7,541 bases of DNA. Source: JANXXV01 sp038230275 (GTDB lineage: Bacteria > Acidobacteriota > Terriglobia > Bryobacterales > Bryobacteraceae). The notes beneath the pieces were generated by a model. That model did not search any database and was not told where the DNA came from. It was given only the letters and a program-made list of their open reading frames with translations. The position numbers and the translations under genes are program-made. The first letter of the stretch is position 1. The number at the start of each line of letters is the position of its first letter. Below are positions 5,919 to 7,541 of the stretch, one piece after another. The DNA lies in contig JBBRNO010000216.1 in NCBI GenBank assembly GCA_038230275.1, positions 1-7,541 of the forward strand, read 5' to 3'.

Positions 5919-7541
5919 CTAGAGGATAAACCGCAACGCCATTTGCACGGTCCTGGCCGGTTTGGCCGAACTGATGATGCCGAAATCGGAGTTCCCCAAC
6001 GTGTGGCCGGGGATATCGAAATTGGCGAAATTCCCCACGTTGAAGAACGATCCGCGGAACTCCGTCTTCACGCGCTCGGTTACCCGGAACACCTTGGCCA
6101 CGCTGAAATCCACCACATTGCTGCCCGGTCCGCGCAGCACGGAACGCGGCGAGTTGCCGAACTGGAAATTCGGCGGATGCGCGAAGGCTGCGGTGTTAAA
6201 GAGTCGCTGCAGCGTGCTGCCGGAACTCAGCCATGGGTCGCCCACCAGGTTCGGCCGCAGCGTGCCCGCCGGGAAACCATTCGTCGTATTCGCGGAATCG
6301 AAGACGGTAAAATTCGCGCCCGACTGGACGTTCATGTAAATGCCAAGCTGCCATCCGCCGGCCACCAGATGCAGTGCCCGGTTCGTCTTGAACTGGCGGA
6401 CTTCATAGAGGCCGGTGAACAGCAGATGATGCGGCACGTCGGTACCGCTGAGGCCCTTATCCAGCCGCCGGTTGTACTGGTCCATGTAGCTTCCGGGGTC
6501 GCCGAATTCATCTCCCGACGCCACATCGTCAATGAACTTGGAGAAGGTGTAGTGTGCCAGGAACGAAAGGCCGTTGGAGAACCGCCGCTCGGTCTTGAAG
6601 AATACACCGTGATACGAAGAGTTGCCCACGGTCGGGTTCAATAGCGTTACGTTGCTGAACTGCGGGAACGGACGCAGCGGCTGTGTGTCGTCCGGTCCAA
6701 ACCGGTTGGCCGGCACCTGATTAAGACTCAGGTCATTCGCAGCCAAATGGTGACTCAGGTTGCCGATGTATCCGGTCTCCACCAGCACGCTGCCGGGTAG
6801 CTCTTTTTGCAGGTCGAAGTTGAACTGGTAAGACGTAGGTGAGGGCCGCTTGCGGTCGAAAAACGTAACCGCCGTGGTGGGCTTCTGTCCCAGTCTCACC
6901 GCGCCAAAGCCCGGCGCATCAATCGAAGGCCGCGTATAGGCGGGGTATCCGTTCGCCAGTAGCAGAGCATACGCCGTGTCTCCCTGCGAAGTAACGAAGC
7001 TCGCATTATCCGCAAAGCCCAGCGATGCGCCCGTTGTAACGGAGTTGCTCAAGTTCGGGCCATAGAAGAATCCCCCTCCCCCGCGGATCACCAGATCGCG
7101 AGCAAACGGTGCCTTGTAGGCAAAGCCCACGCGAGGACCGAAGTTTTTGTAGTTGGCATCGAACGACGTATTTGGCACATCCGGCTGCCCGGCGAACGTC
7201 ACCACGCCCTGCGTTCCCGACACCGGATTGATTGCGTTTCGATCGAACGCATTCAGCTTGTTGTTGTCCACCGCGCGCGGTGTTTCCACGTCCCAGCGCA
7301 GCCCCAAATTCAGCGTAAGCCGGTCGGTAATGCGGTAGTCGTCCTGCACGTAAGCCGCCCAGTAAGCCGCCCTCGAGGTAATTACGTCCGTCTTGCTGAG
7401 AGAGGCAGAATTCGCCGCGCCCACCAGAAAGCTTGCGTAGGCCTCACCGGTATTGGATGCACCGGGCAGGTCTGTGATCAGCCGGTTAAACACCAGATTC
7501 CCTGACGACGAGAGATCGTTCGACTCGTTGTTATATCCGAA
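5919..7541 (-). CDS. Oar-like TonB-dependent receptor, C-terminal 540 residues (5' part outside the window)
   Basis: Outer-membrane beta-barrel protein predicted to import large substrates with energy from TonB. The frame is open to the right edge; GTG at 7493 is only an internal Val codon, as family-like sequence (FGYNNESNDL) precedes it. The visible part is barrel: YVQDDYRITDRLTLNLGLRW (fragment residues 64-83) is a standard block of acidobacterial Oar/carboxypeptidase-regulatory-domain receptors, followed by FGPRVGFAY, IRGGGGFFYGPN, ELPGSVLVETGYIGNLSHHL and LSFLAHYTFSKFIDD. It ends ALRFIL, alternating and hydrophobic, fitting an outer-membrane beta-signal. Full-length relatives are about 1000-1200 residues, so the signal peptide, the N-terminal Ig-like/carboxypeptidase regulatory domain and the plug should lie beyond 7541. 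The substrate is unknown; acidobacteria carry many such paralogues. No frameshift or internal stop was seen. Confidence 0.88.
   Translation of the reverse strand, partial: FGYNNESNDLSSSGNLVFNRLITDLPGASNTGEAYASFLVGAANSASLSKTDVITSRAAYWAAYVQDDYRITDRLTLNLGLRWDVETPRAVDNNKLNAFDRNAINPVSGTQGVVTFAGQPDVPNTSFDANYKNFGPRVGFAYKAPFARDLVIRGGGGFFYGPNLSNSVTTGASLGFADNASFVTSQGDTAYALLLANGYPAYTRPSIDAPGFGAVRLGQKPTTAVTFFDRKRPSPTSYQFNFDLQKELPGSVLVETGYIGNLSHHLAANDLSLNQVPANRFGPDDTQPLRPFPQFSNVTLLNPTVGNSSYHGVFFKTERRFSNGLSFLAHYTFSKFIDDVASGDEFGDPGSYMDQYNRRLDKGLSGTDVPHHLLFTGLYEVRQFKTNRALHLVAGGWQLGIYMNVQSGANFTVFDSANTTNGFPAGTLRPNLVGDPWLSSGSTLQRLFNTAAFAHPPNFQFGNSPRSVLRGPGSNVVDFSVAKVFRVTERVKTEFRGSFFNVGNFANFDIPGHTLGNSDFGIISSAKPARTVQMALRFIL

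Noticed and set aside
5919..7493. GTG at 7493 as the true start of the receptor gene
   Set aside because: The frame is open through to 7541 with barrel-like sequence, and the protein would lack a signal peptide and plug; the window edge cuts the gene.

Overview
The window looks like chromosomal DNA from a GC-rich soil or environmental bacterium, most likely an Acidobacteriota member (Bryobacterales/Solibacter-like). This rests on the Oar-like TonB-dependent receptor at the right end, the GC-rich coding style, a hairpin repeat of a type I associate with that phylum, and the gene families present. It is an inference from family recall, not a database result.

Layout, left to right. (1) Bases 2-3364, plus strand: a very large enzyme gene, open to the left edge, with 1120 residues visible. 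It carries phosphoenolpyruvate carboxykinase (PEPCK) active-site motifs and best fits the little-annotated ~130 kDa pyrophosphate-type PEPCK family, usually labelled hypothetical. (2) About 3318-4132, minus strand: a transglutaminase-like gene of the class that accompanies the Anbu proteasome homologue. It is broken at its 3' end by an in-frame TGA where the family has Trp and by a frame-shifting deletion that removed the FDARHN-type active-site segment. (3) 4203-4964, plus strand: an intact Anbu (bacterial proteasome homologue), divergent from the broken gene across a 70-bp gap. (4) 4971-5044: a long hairpin-forming inverted repeat between two convergent genes. (5) 5055-5855, minus strand: a TauE/SafE-type membrane permease. 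(6) 5919-7541, minus strand: the C-terminal 540 residues of an outer-membrane TonB-dependent receptor, open to the right edge.

How the parts relate. Anbu genes are normally found with a transglutaminase-like protein, an alpha-E protein and a circularly permuted ATP-grasp protein, thought to form a peptide-synthesis or tagging system. Here only Anbu and a decayed transglutaminase are visible, which suggests a system losing parts or a second, intact copy elsewhere. The PEPCK is a central-metabolism enzyme (oxaloacetate/PEP interconversion coupled to PPi) with no obvious link to its neighbours. The permease and receptor are on the same strand, 63 bp apart, and could be co-transcribed. No RNA gene, CRISPR array, insertion sequence or integrase was seen, and no gene-free stretch exceeds 100 bp.
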